A stretch of 64,000 nucleotides of DNA from RPQJ01 sp963696545 (GTDB lineage: Bacteria > Pseudomonadota > Gammaproteobacteria > Steroidobacterales > Steroidobacteraceae), in the NCBI GenBank assembly GCA_963696545.1, contig CAVOKQ010000019.1, positions 1 through 64,000 on the forward strand, read 5' to 3'. The first letter of the stretch is position 1; each line of letters begins with the position of its first letter. The position numbers were made by a program, and so were the translations under genes. Below are positions 26,845 to 35,034 of the stretch, one piece after another. The notes beneath the pieces were generated by a model that worked only from the letters and a program-made list of their open reading frames with translations, had not been told where the DNA came from and searched no databases.

Positions 26845-28101
26845 TCAGCGCGAGCCGGCGAGCGCGACGTGCTTGCCGAGCCCGCGATCGCGCAGGTACT
26901 GCAGCGCAGAGCGTACGGCCGGATCGCTGCCGGGACTGCGGTCGAACGCGTGCGGCGACTCGTGCGCCATCGCGGCGATCTTCACGTCGGGCTCGAGGCC
27001 GCGCTCCTGGATCGAGCGGCCGGACGGCGTGTAGTAGCGCGACGTCGTGAGCTTCAGCGCTTCGCCGTTGCTCAACGGCATGACGGTCTGCACCGAGCCC
27101 TTGCCGTATGTGCGCTCGCCCATCAGCGTGGCCCGCCCATGATCGCGCAGCGCCCCGGCAACGATCTCGGCACCCGATGCCGACCCGCGATCCACCAGCA
27201 CTACGACCGGTGCACCCGCGAGCAGGTCGCCGTCGGTCGCGTCCATCTCGAACCGCGCCTCGGTAGTGCGCCCGTCGGCACGCACGATCATGCCGGAGTC
27301 GAGGAAACTGTCGGCCACGCCCACCGCCGACTCGAGCACGCCGCCCGGGTTGTCGCGCAGGTCGAGCACGAGTCCGCGCAACGGCGCCTGCGAAGCGGAT
27401 TGCAGCGCCAGCACCGCGGCGTCGAAATCGCCCGGGGTGGAATCGCTGAAATGCGTGATGCGGACGTAGCCGTACCGGCCGGGCAGCGGCTCGGCGCGGA
27501 CCGTGTGCACGTGCACCTCGGAGCGCTGCAGGTCAAACTCCAGCGGTTTGGGCTCACCCTCGCGCGCCAGCACGAGGTGCACGCTTGAGCCCGCATGCCC
27601 GCGCATTCTGTCGATGGTCTGGTCGAGGGTGCCCGGCTCGACGGCCTTGCCGTCCACCTCGAGCAGCACGTCGCCGGTCTTCACGCCGGCGCGCTCGGCG
27701 GGCGAGCCCTCGATCGGCGCGACCACCAGCATCTTGCCGTCCTGTTCCGTGACCTCGATGCCGACGCCAGAATAGCTGCCGGCCGTGCTGACCTGCATCT
27801 CGTCGAATTCCGCCGCGTCGAGGAAAGTCGAGTGCGGGTCGAGACTCTTGACCATGCCCTCGACGGCCGCCTGCTCGAGCACGCCCGGAGCGACCGGGTC
27901 GACGTACTCGCGGCGAACATGCTCGGCGACCTCGTCGAGCAGCTCATGCTCGGACTTCGCGACCGCCGGGGCGGCCGGGGTCGCTGCAGGCGGGGCCGCG
28001 GGTTGCCGGTCGGCCAGTACGCCGCGCACGAGCATCAGCCCGGCGCCGATGGCGACACCGGCGAGCACCGCGAGCAGGGTCTGGACTCGGTTCTTGGTCA
28101 C
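26845..28101 (-). CDS. ctpA: S41 family C-terminal processing peptidase
   Basis: The 418-residue protein starts with a membrane anchor or signal (VQTLLAVLAGVAIGAGLMLV) and acts in the periplasm. A PDZ domain follows (GVGIEVTEQDGKMLVVAPIEGSPA, GVKTGDVLLEVDG). The protease core has the catalytic serine in DRGSASGAEIVAGAL and the lysine in GERTYGKGSVQTV, giving the Ser/Lys dyad. Family members trim envelope proteins and peptidoglycan hydrolases, and many proteobacterial ctpA genes lie beside envC, as here. GTG 28101 is chosen since it precedes the membrane segment directly; the frame is open for 52 codons further. Confidence 0.92.
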   Translation of the reverse strand: MTKNRVQTLLAVLAGVAIGAGLMLVRGVLADRQPAAPPAATPAAPAVAKSEHELLDEVAEHVRREYVDPVAPGVLEQAAVEGMVKSLDPHSTFLDAAEFDEMQVSTAGSYSGVGIEVTEQDGKMLVVAPIEGSPAERAGVKTGDVLLEVDGKAVEPGTLDQTIDRMRGHAGSSVHLVLAREGEPKPLEFDLQRSEVHVHTVRAEPLPGRYGYVRITHFSDSTPGDFDAAVLALQSASQAPLRGLVLDLRDNPGGVLESAVGVADSFLDSGMIVRADGRTTEARFEMDATDGDLLAGAPVVVLVDRGSASGAEIVAGALRDHGRATLMGERTYGKGSVQTVMPLSNGEALKLTTSRYYTPSGRSIQERGLEPDVKIAAMAHESPHAFDRSPGSDPAVRSALQYLRDRGLGKHVALAGSR

Positions 28102-28136
28102 GGAAAGAAGGACTCCCGGGGATTCCGGGACGGATA

Positions 28137-30377
28137 TTACCCGACGAGGCCCTCGATCACCCCCTCGAGGGCGGTCGGCCGGCCGAGCGAGAATCCCTGG
28201 CCAAACTCGACGCCGAGGCGCCGTGTGACGTCGTGGATCTGCTCGTTCTCGACGCACTCGGCGACGGTGGCGAGCCCCATCGTGTGGGCCAGCTGCACGA
28301 TCGCGCTCAGCATGACCTCGGAGCGCTCGTCGCCTACGACGTCGCGAACGAAGCTGCCGTCGATCTTGAGCGTGGTCACCGGCAGGGTCTTCAGGTACGT
28401 GAGCGAGCTCAGGCCCCGGCCGAAGTCATCGAGCGCGACGCCGAACCCGAGGTCCCGCAGCCGCCGGATCAGCGCTTCGGCTCGCACGATGTTGGCGACC
28501 GCCGCGGTCTCGGTGAGCTCGAACGACAGCAGCCGCGGCGGCAGGCCGCTGCTGCGCAACTCGGCCTCGAGGAACGCCGCGAACTCCTGGTCGCCGAGCG
28601 ACTGCCCGGAAATGTTGACGGCGAAGCAGGCGCCCTTTGCGACCAGTGCGTCCGAATGCGCCCCGAGTGTCGTGAGCACGTGGCGCACGACCCAGCGGTC
28701 GATGGCCGGCGCCATCTGGTAGCGTTCGGCCGCCGACAGGAATTTATCCGGCGATACGCTCTCGTCGTTCTCGTCGGTCATGCGCAGCAGCAACTCGAAC
28801 TTCGGTCCCGACACGGCACCGTTCAGCGGCACGATTGGCTGGGCCTCGAGCCTGAAGCTGTCGAGCTCGAGTGCGCGCTGCAGCGTGCCGACCAGCGTGA
28901 CGTCGGTGAAGCGACGCATGATGCTGTGGTCGCTGTTCTCGAAGATTTCGACGCGATTGCGGCCGCGGTCCTTGGCCGCCTTGCACGCGATTTCGGCTGC
29001 CGCGAGCGCGTGCGAAAGTGGATGTCTGCCAGCGGTGACCTGTGCGACGCCGAAGCTCGCCGACACGTCGATCGTCTGCTGGCCGGTGACGAACTCGAGG
29101 CGCTGCAGGCCGTCGCACAGGCTCTCGGCGATGCCCTGCGCGGTGTCGAGCGTGGCGTCGCCGACGAACAACGCGAACCGGTCGCCCGAGATGCGCGCTG
29201 CGAGCATGCGCGGCGTCAGGCCGCGGCGGATGACGTCCGCGACGCGCACGATCACCTCGTCGCCCACGTGCATGCCGTGGTTCTCGTTCATCACGTGCAG
29301 CCGGTCGATGTCCACGTAGATGACGCAGTTGTTGCCGCGCAGCGCCTGTGCCGTAAGCATCGACTCCGCGCGCTTCTCGAAAGCCGGGCGCGTCAGCAGG
29401 CCCGTGGTCGGGTCGTAGGCGTTCATCAGGATGTAGGCGACGCGGCGCGCCAGCAGCTCGATCAGCCGCACCTGGCGCAGATCGAAGTCGGACGCGGCCG
29501 GCGGCTTGAACAGCGCAAGGATGCCGAGCACCCGCTGGCTACCGTGCATCACCGGGCAGGACAGGATCTTGTACGGCACCGGACCGAACTGGCCGCCGGC
29601 GCCTGGACGATTGGCGGTCAACGTCTGCCGGTGCTCCTGGGTCCAGGCGAGCAGCTGCCGATGCGTCTTCGTCAGTAACTCAGCTCCGGTGCGGGAGGGC
29701 GTGCCCTCGCCGGTGCGACACACGGCGATATTCTTGTCGGGAATCAGCAGCGCACCGACGCTGCAGCCGAGGTGATCGACGCAGCTCTGCAGCAGCTGCG
29801 CAAAGTCATCGGTGGTCTCGCCGCCGGCATTGTCGCCCTGCGCTGCGCCGAGCAGCAGCTCGAGGTCGCCGTCGCGCGTCGTCAGGCTGCGCTGGAGATC
29901 GCCGATGCTGTACTGGGAGCCGAGCTCGCGCGTCAGGCACTCGAGCGCCGGGCGCAGCAACCCGTGCACCAGCGAAAACGGGCGGGCCTCGCCGCGCTGC
30001 GCGGATTCCCTGGAAATGATGCCGACGGCTCCGAGCAGCGCACCATCGGCGGCTCGCAGCAGGAACACGTGCGCGGAGTGGTCGCTGTCGACGGTTTCAG
30101 TGAAGCCGTCGCTGCGCGAGTCGTCACCGAGCTCGCGGGCGAGCGCGTCATGCAGCAGGCGGTGCAGCTCGGGCGCATCGAGGCCGTCATTCAGCCAGAC
30201 GGGCAGCCCCATGCGATCGTAGATCGCGATGGACTGCGCGCGCGGCATCAGCATCTTGATGAGCTGGCCGTACGGATCCAGCGATGCGGCGTTGAGCGGC
30301 GCCAGCGCGTCGTTCAGCGCCTCGAGACTCTGCATGTCAGGTCCTTCCGGATCGTCCGGCCCTTTCCGTTTGGACAT
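28137..30377 (-). CDS. GAF, degenerate GGDEF and EAL domain protein, probable c-di-GMP phosphodiesterase
   Basis: The 746-residue protein has an N-terminal sensor part with a GAF-like domain (residues about 190-340), a GGDEF domain (about 350-480) and an EAL domain (about 495-740). The GGDEF signature is SGDRF, lacking the glycine and glutamate needed for diguanylate cyclase, so this half is probably inactive or regulatory. The EAL half retains F-E-L-L-L-R, NISGQSL, ELTET, LDDFGRG, LKIDGSF and AECVE, i.e. the metal and catalytic residues, so hydrolysis of c-di-GMP is likely. ATG 30377 follows a GGGAAG site. It sits between envC and ctpA, 35 bases from the latter. Confidence 0.88.
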   Translation of the reverse strand: MSKRKGPDDPEGPDMQSLEALNDALAPLNAASLDPYGQLIKMLMPRAQSIAIYDRMGLPVWLNDGLDAPELHRLLHDALARELGDDSRSDGFTETVDSDHSAHVFLLRAADGALLGAVGIISRESAQRGEARPFSLVHGLLRPALECLTRELGSQYSIGDLQRSLTTRDGDLELLLGAAQGDNAGGETTDDFAQLLQSCVDHLGCSVGALLIPDKNIAVCRTGEGTPSRTGAELLTKTHRQLLAWTQEHRQTLTANRPGAGGQFGPVPYKILSCPVMHGSQRVLGILALFKPPAASDFDLRQVRLIELLARRVAYILMNAYDPTTGLLTRPAFEKRAESMLTAQALRGNNCVIYVDIDRLHVMNENHGMHVGDEVIVRVADVIRRGLTPRMLAARISGDRFALFVGDATLDTAQGIAESLCDGLQRLEFVTGQQTIDVSASFGVAQVTAGRHPLSHALAAAEIACKAAKDRGRNRVEIFENSDHSIMRRFTDVTLVGTLQRALELDSFRLEAQPIVPLNGAVSGPKFELLLRMTDENDESVSPDKFLSAAERYQMAPAIDRWVVRHVLTTLGAHSDALVAKGACFAVNISGQSLGDQEFAAFLEAELRSSGLPPRLLSFELTETAAVANIVRAEALIRRLRDLGFGVALDDFGRGLSSLTYLKTLPVTTLKIDGSFVRDVVGDERSEVMLSAIVQLAHTMGLATVAECVENEQIHDVTRRLGVEFGQGFSLGRPTALEGVIEGLVG

Positions 30378-30487
30378 AAATCTTCCCTGAACCACCCCGG
30401 GAGATCCTTGACACGCGCCTCAGTCTGACCGTCGCACTCGTCGTTCGCCAGAGTTGGAATGACCCTGATTCAACATAACGCCGGCCG

Positions 30488-31699
30488 CTAGCGCCGCTGC
30501 AGCCAGTTCTCCGGATCGACGGGCTGCCGGCCGCGCCGCACCTCGAAATACAGCGCCGGCTGGTTGTGTCCACCGGTATCGCCGACGGACCCGATCACGT
30601 CGCCCCCGGCGACCGATTCGCCGACCTTGCGGAACAGCTCTTCGTTGTGGCCGTAGAGGCTCAGGTACCCGCCGCCGTGATCGAGCACGATCATCAGGCC
30701 CATGCCGGGCAGCCAGTCGGCGTACACGACCCGGCCCTCGAATGGCGCGCGCACCCTGGCCCCGCGATCGGTACCGATCAGCATTCCCTGCCAGCGCATC
30801 GAACCGCCGGCGCGCGGCTGCCCGAACCTCGCGAGCACCTTGCCCTGCTGCACCGGCCACGGCAGCTTGCCCTTCAGCGGCTCGAATGGAGCCTGCTTCG
30901 CCACCGGCACGTTCTCGAGCGCCTTGCGCAGGTCGGCGATCAGCTTCTCGAGCGAACGGGCCTGCGACTCGAGACGCTTGATCTCGCCACCTTTCGACTG
31001 GATCTGGTTGTTGATGGCCTTGACGGCCTTCGAGCGCTGGTCCTGCGCCGAACGCAGCGCCGCGACTTCGCGCTCCTGCCCGGCTTCAAGTTGCTCGAGC
31101 CGTGCGTGCTCGGCGGCGATCTTCTCCTTGACCAGCGCGAGATGCTCGAGCTTCTCCCGGATGCCATCGATGCGCGCGGCCCGGGCACGCCCGAAGTACC
31201 CGTAGTACTGCAGCATCCGGCCGAACGTCGCCGGGTCCTCCTGGTTCAGCAGCAGCTTGATCTCCTCTTCGCGGCCGTTGACGTAGGCCGCGCGGAGCTC
31301 GCCCGCGAGCGCTACCCGTTCGCCCGCCAGATCCTTCTGCAGTTGCGCCTGCTCCTGCTCGAGCTCCCTGAGCCGGGCCTCGCTTGCGATCCGCTGCGCA
31401 CGGATCTCGTCGAGGCGCTTGCGCGCCGACTGCACGTTCAGCTCCGCGTCGCGCAGCTTCACGCTCAACTCATCGCGCTTCTCGATGTCCTGGTTGACCG
31501 CCTTGCGGACCTTCTCGATCCGCGAGTTGACCTTGCGGAGCTCTGCTTCCTTCTGCGCGGCCGACTTGCCCTGGGCGATGGCGGCTGCAGGCATTCCCAG
31601 CCCGACGCTGAACACGGCGACGGCCGCAAGCAACGTCGCCCATGCGAGCCAGCGCGACGTCTTGGTGCGTCCAGGGCGTGTGAAGAGGTGGCCGAACAT
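30488..31699 (-). CDS. envC: EnvC-type murein hydrolase activator
   Basis: The 403-residue protein has a signal peptide (LAWATLLAAVAVFSVGLGMPAAAIAQ), two long coiled-coil regions (residues about 45-270) and a C-terminal LytM/M23 domain. In EnvC this domain has lost zinc-binding residues and instead activates the amidases AmiA and AmiB at the division site. Here the usual HxGxD is replaced by WQGMLIG and the H-x-H near the end by QPALYFEVR, matching the degenerate EnvC form. ATG 31699 is used since it gives a normal basic N-terminus before the signal. The divergent rhodanese gene begins 94 bases away. Confidence 0.92.
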   Translation of the reverse strand: MFGHLFTRPGRTKTSRWLAWATLLAAVAVFSVGLGMPAAAIAQGKSAAQKEAELRKVNSRIEKVRKAVNQDIEKRDELSVKLRDAELNVQSARKRLDEIRAQRIASEARLRELEQEQAQLQKDLAGERVALAGELRAAYVNGREEEIKLLLNQEDPATFGRMLQYYGYFGRARAARIDGIREKLEHLALVKEKIAAEHARLEQLEAGQEREVAALRSAQDQRSKAVKAINNQIQSKGGEIKRLESQARSLEKLIADLRKALENVPVAKQAPFEPLKGKLPWPVQQGKVLARFGQPRAGGSMRWQGMLIGTDRGARVRAPFEGRVVYADWLPGMGLMIVLDHGGGYLSLYGHNEELFRKVGESVAGGDVIGSVGDTGGHNQPALYFEVRRGRQPVDPENWLQRR

Positions 31700-31755
31700 G
31701 CCTCGAGCGGAGTTCCAGGGGGCGAAAGGCGGCAAGTCTAGCGTGTCGGCGAGGC

Positions 31756-31764
31756 TGCTATAAT
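31756..31764 (+). promoter_or_regulatory. Extended -10 promoter of the rhodanese-grxC-secB-gpsA operon
   Basis: TGC followed by TATAAT (31759-31764) is a consensus extended -10 element, 29 bases upstream of the rhodanese start. The -35 region is poor, as is common with extended -10 promoters. Confidence 0.6.
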
Positions 31765-31793
31765 CCGCGACCCTCTTTTCCCCGGCCCTGCCC

Positions 31794-32231
31794 ATGGACC
31801 GTCTGCTTGAATTCGCAACCCGGCACCCGTTCCTCGTGGGAGGCACGGTTGCGCTCGCACTCGCGGCGCTCGCCTACGAGATCAGCCGGGCGCGGAGCGG
31901 CGGCCAGGCGGTCGGGCCCTCGGATGCGGTGCGGCTGTTAAACCAGGGCGCGGTCCTGGTGGACGTGCGTTCCAGGGCCGAGTTCGATGGCGGGCACATC
32001 ATCGACGCCAGGCACGTGCCGCAGGAAGATCTGGCGCAGGCCGGCGAAACCCTGAAGCGATTCAAGGACAAGGTCGTGATCACCTGCTGCGAGAGCGGCA
32101 TGCGCTCCGGCGCCGCCTCCCGGGTGCTGCAGGCGCAGGGCTTCACGAAGGTGGTCAATCTCCGCGGCGGGCTGCAGTCCTGGCGTGCCGACAACCTGCC
32201 GCTCGTGAAATCGGACGCCAAGGGCAAGTGA
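31794..32231 (+). CDS. Membrane-anchored rhodanese domain protein (YibN-like)
   Basis: The 145-residue protein has an N-terminal membrane helix (VGGTVALALAALAYEI) and a rhodanese domain with LVDVRSRAEFDGGHIIDARH and the active-site loop CESGMRSG, whose first Cys would carry the persulfide. Rhodaneses move sulfane sulfur between acceptors. The same order rhodanese-grxC-secB-gpsA occurs widely in gammaproteobacteria, where the first gene is yibN. The gene lies ten bases before grxC; the group is one operon. Confidence 0.92.
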   Translation: MDRLLEFATRHPFLVGGTVALALAALAYEISRARSGGQAVGPSDAVRLLNQGAVLVDVRSRAEFDGGHIIDARHVPQEDLAQAGETLKRFKDKVVITCCESGMRSGAASRVLQAQGFTKVVNLRGGLQSWRADNLPLVKSDAKGK

Positions 32232-32241
32232 GGACCCAGGA

Positions 32242-32511
32242 ATGAGCGCTGCCCAGCAAGTGGTCGTGTATTCGACGGGCTGGTGTCCCTATTGCGAGCG
32301 CGCCAAGGGGCTGCTCGAGCGCAAGGGTGTCGCCTTCCAGGAGATCAAGGTCGACGAGAACCCCGCGGAGCGCGCGGCCATGCTCGCTCGCAGTGGCGGC
32401 CGGCGAACCGTGCCGCAGATTTTTTTCGGTGAGCGCCACATCGGCGGATTCGACGAGCTTTACGCCCTCGACAAGGCCGGCGAACTCGACAAGCTGCTCG
32501 GGCGCGCCTGA
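32242..32511 (+). CDS. grxC: Glutaredoxin 3
   Basis: The 89-residue protein has the dithiol active site GWCPYCERAKGLL, and the glutathione-binding residues in RTVPQIFFGERHIGGFDEL. GrxC reduces disulfides and protein-glutathione adducts at the expense of glutathione. Length and motifs are as in E. coli Grx3 (83). It comes second in the rhodanese-grxC-secB-gpsA operon, with secB starting 26 bases downstream. Confidence 0.94.
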   Translation: MSAAQQVVVYSTGWCPYCERAKGLLERKGVAFQEIKVDENPAERAAMLARSGGRRTVPQIFFGERHIGGFDELYALDKAGELDKLLGRA

Positions 32512-32537
32512 GACCAACATTCACCCAGGATGAGACC

Positions 32538-33017
32538 ATGAACCAGCCGAACACCCCGCTCCAGCCCGCCGCCGACCCGAACGCACCGGTGATCACACCG
32601 CAGGCTGTCTACATCAAGGACTGCTCGTTCGAGGCGCCGAACGGCCCGTTCGTCACCGGCACCGACAGCAACCCGACGGTCAACCTGAACCTCGCCACTC
32701 GTGCCAGCGCACTGGCGCAGGACATGCACGAGGTCGTGCTGCAGGTGAACCTGGAAGCGAAGGCCGGCGACAAGACCGTTTGGCTGCTCGAGCTGCAGCA
32801 GGCCGGCGCGTTCATGATCAAGAACCTCTCGGCGAACGACATGGGCCAGGTGCTCAGCATCGTGGCGCCGAACTACCTGCTGTCGTTCGCCCGCGCGACG
32901 ATCGCCGAGCTCGTGATGAAGGGCGGCTTCCCGCCTTTCCTGCTGCCGCTGGTCACGTTCGAGGGCCTGCACGCTCGCGCGGCACAGCAGCAGGCCACGA
33001 GCGCCGCGGTCAACTGA
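32538..33017 (+). CDS. secB: Protein-export chaperone SecB
   Basis: The 159-residue cytosolic chaperone keeps precursors unfolded and delivers them to SecA. Conserved blocks include VYIKDCSFEAPNGP, LATRASALAQDMHEVVLQVNLEAK and the C-terminal PPFLLPLVTFEGLHARAAQQ. A tetramer of such subunits forms the functional unit. It lies within the operon after grxC, and gpsA starts 13 bases after it, the usual arrangement. Confidence 0.95.
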   Translation: MNQPNTPLQPAADPNAPVITPQAVYIKDCSFEAPNGPFVTGTDSNPTVNLNLATRASALAQDMHEVVLQVNLEAKAGDKTVWLLELQQAGAFMIKNLSANDMGQVLSIVAPNYLLSFARATIAELVMKGGFPPFLLPLVTFEGLHARAAQQQATSAAVN

Positions 33018-33030
33018 GGCGCCGACCTCC

Positions 33031-34065
33031 GTGGCCACGGCGGGTCAAGCGTCGGCTTCCGGGCCCAAGCCCTGCGTCGCAGTGCTCGGCTCCGGTTCGT
33101 GGGGCACGGCGCTCGCCGTGCACCTCGCGCGCACCGGCCACCGCACGATCCTCTGGGGCATCGAGACGGACGAGCTCAATTCGATGGCGCGCGACCGGGT
33201 CAACTCCCGGTACCTGCCGGGCGTGACCCTGCCCGACCGCGTCGAGATCGAGCACGACTTCGCGCGGGCCGTCACGCAGGCTGATCAACTGCTCGTGGTC
33301 GTGCCCAGCCACGCGTTTCGCGAGGTGCTGGAGCGCGCGAAGCCGCTGCTCCGTCCCGGGCAGCGCGTGGCCTGGGCTACCAAGGGTTTCGAGCTCTCGA
33401 CCGGCAAGCTGCCGCACGAGGTCGCGGCCGAGGTGCTGGGTCCATCGGTGCCGACCGCGGTGCTGTCGGGGCCGACGTTCGCGAAGGAAGTGGGCGCCGG
33501 GCTGCCGAGCGCAATGACCGTCGCTTCAAAGGACATCGACTATGCGATGGCGCTCGCACGCGGCATCTCGGGCGAAAAATTCCGTGCCTACGCGTCGGAC
33601 GACATGATCGGCGTCGAGGTCGGCGGCGCAACGAAGAACGTGCTCGCCATCGGCGCGGGCATCTCGGACGGCCTCGGATTCGGCGCGAACACACGCGTCG
33701 CGCTGATCACGCGCGGTCTGGCCGAGATGATGCGCCTCGGCGTCGCGCTCGGTGCCGACAAGGACACCTTCATGGGCCTCGCCGGGCTCGGCGACCTCGT
33801 GCTCACCTGCACCGACGACCAGTCGCGCAACCGCCGCTGCGGACTGCTGCTCGCAGCCGGCAAGACGCCGGAGCAGGCGCAGGCCGAGATCCGGCAGGTC
33901 GTCGAAGGCGTGCTCGCGGCACGCGCCGTGCACGACGTGGCGACGCGCCTCGGCGTCGTAATGCCGATCAGCGAACAGATCTATCGGGTGCTTTACGACG
34001 GCCTCCCGCCGCGCGACGCCGTGGTCGCACTGATGACGCGCACCATCAAGTCCGAGACGGACTGA
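33031..34065 (+). CDS. gpsA: NAD(P)H-dependent glycerol-3-phosphate dehydrogenase
   Basis: The 344-residue enzyme reduces dihydroxyacetone phosphate to sn-glycerol-3-phosphate, the backbone for phospholipids. N-terminal VLGSGSWGTALAVHLA is the NAD-binding motif; LSGPTFAKEVGAGLPSA and GGATKNVLAIGAGISDGLGFG hold the conserved catalytic lysines. GTG 33031 gives a 17-residue pre-sequence before VAVLGSG, slightly longer than usual; a start a little downstream cannot be excluded. Its 3' end overlaps the convergent trmL by 20 bases. Confidence 0.94.
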   Translation: MATAGQASASGPKPCVAVLGSGSWGTALAVHLARTGHRTILWGIETDELNSMARDRVNSRYLPGVTLPDRVEIEHDFARAVTQADQLLVVVPSHAFREVLERAKPLLRPGQRVAWATKGFELSTGKLPHEVAAEVLGPSVPTAVLSGPTFAKEVGAGLPSAMTVASKDIDYAMALARGISGEKFRAYASDDMIGVEVGGATKNVLAIGAGISDGLGFGANTRVALITRGLAEMMRLGVALGADKDTFMGLAGLGDLVLTCTDDQSRNRRCGLLLAAGKTPEQAQAEIRQVVEGVLAARAVHDVATRLGVVMPISEQIYRVLYDGLPPRDAVVALMTRTIKSETD

Positions 34066-34516
34066 CGAATCCCAGCTGGCGCCACGCTTCGTACACGGCG
34101 ACGGCGACGGCGTTCGACAGGTTCAGGCTACGCGCGTCCGGCAGCATCGGAATCCTCAGCCGACGCTCCGCGGGGCAGGCGTCCAGCACCGCCTGCGGCA
34201 GGCCGCGGGTTTCTGCACCAAAGACCAATGCGTCGCCCGCCTCGAACCGGGCGGCGTCGTGGCGCAAGGTTGCCCGGGTCGTAAAGACGAACCAGCGCGG
34301 CTGGCCGAGCGAATAAAGGCATTCCCCGACACTGGCGTGCACGCGTACGTCTGCAAGTTCCCGGTAGTCGAGCCCGGCCCGGCGCACGGCCTTCGCGTCG
34401 AGACGAAACCCCAGCGGCTTCACCAGGTGCAGCGTCGCGCCGGTGTTCGCGCACAGCCGGATCACGTTGCCGGTGTTCGGCGGGATCTCGGGCTCGTGAA
34501 GAACGATGTGGAACAT
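34046..34516 (-). CDS. trmL: tRNA (cytidine/uridine-2'-O)-methyltransferase TrmL
   Basis: The 156-residue SPOUT enzyme methylates the 2'-O of the wobble nucleotide (position 34) in leucine tRNAs. It begins MFHIVLHEPEIPPNTGNVIRLCANTGATLHLV, the family start, and contains FGAETRGLPQAVL and the knot segment IPMLPDARSLNLSNAVAVAVYEAWRQLGF, where S-adenosylmethionine binds. Length matches E. coli TrmL (157). It runs convergent to gpsA with a 20-base overlap and diverges from the CBS-domain gene. Confidence 0.95.
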   Translation of the reverse strand: MFHIVLHEPEIPPNTGNVIRLCANTGATLHLVKPLGFRLDAKAVRRAGLDYRELADVRVHASVGECLYSLGQPRWFVFTTRATLRHDAARFEAGDALVFGAETRGLPQAVLDACPAERRLRIPMLPDARSLNLSNAVAVAVYEAWRQLGFVSPSRT

Positions 34517-34572
34517 TGCGGCTTCGGGATTAGAATCGGGTCAAACCGTTCGCGCACTGGGAGAATCGAAGC

Positions 34573-35001
34573 ATGCTGCGCGTGAATCACCTGCTGGCCC
34601 GCAAGGGTCGCGAAGTCTGGTCCGTTGACGCCGACCAACCCGTGCTCGAGGCTATCCAGATCATGGCCGACCGTCACGTCGGTGCGCTACCCGTCATGCG
34701 GGGCGGGGAACTCATCGGCGTCGTGTCCGAGCGCGACTATGCGCGCAAGGTGATCCTGCTGGGACGCTCGTCCGCAGAGACCCCCGTGTGGCAGATCATG
34801 TCGTCGCCGGTGGTCAGCGTCGCGCCGGGTGATAGCGTCAAGCGCTGCATGGAACTGATGACCGAGCGCCGGTTCCGCCACCTGCCGGTCGTCGAGAACG
34901 GCGACATGGTCGGGATGATCTCGATCGGCGACCTGGTGCGCGCGGTCATCGAGGAGCAGCAGGAGACGATCGAGCAGCTGGAGAAGTTCATTTCCGGGTG
35001 A
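34573..35001 (+). CDS. Tandem CBS-domain protein
   Basis: The 142-residue protein is made of two CBS motifs: residues about 10-65 (VWSVDADQPVLEAIQIMADRHVGALPV) and about 75-130 (VVSVAPGDSVKRCMELMTERRFRHLPVV). CBS pairs bind adenine nucleotides such as AMP, ATP or S-adenosylmethionine and regulate partner proteins. Stand-alone members of this kind are widespread but of unknown role. A GGGAGAA site lies just upstream of ATG 34573 and a TAGAAT element at 34531 may be its -10 box. Confidence 0.9.
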   Translation: MLRVNHLLARKGREVWSVDADQPVLEAIQIMADRHVGALPVMRGGELIGVVSERDYARKVILLGRSSAETPVWQIMSSPVVSVAPGDSVKRCMELMTERRFRHLPVVENGDMVGMISIGDLVRAVIEEQQETIEQLEKFISG

Positions 35002-35034
35002 AGCACCTGTAGCAGGCGATCGCGGAGACCCGCC

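Noticed and set aside
30488..31699. An active M23 endopeptidase
   Set aside because: The zinc-binding positions are replaced as in EnvC, so an activator role is more likely.
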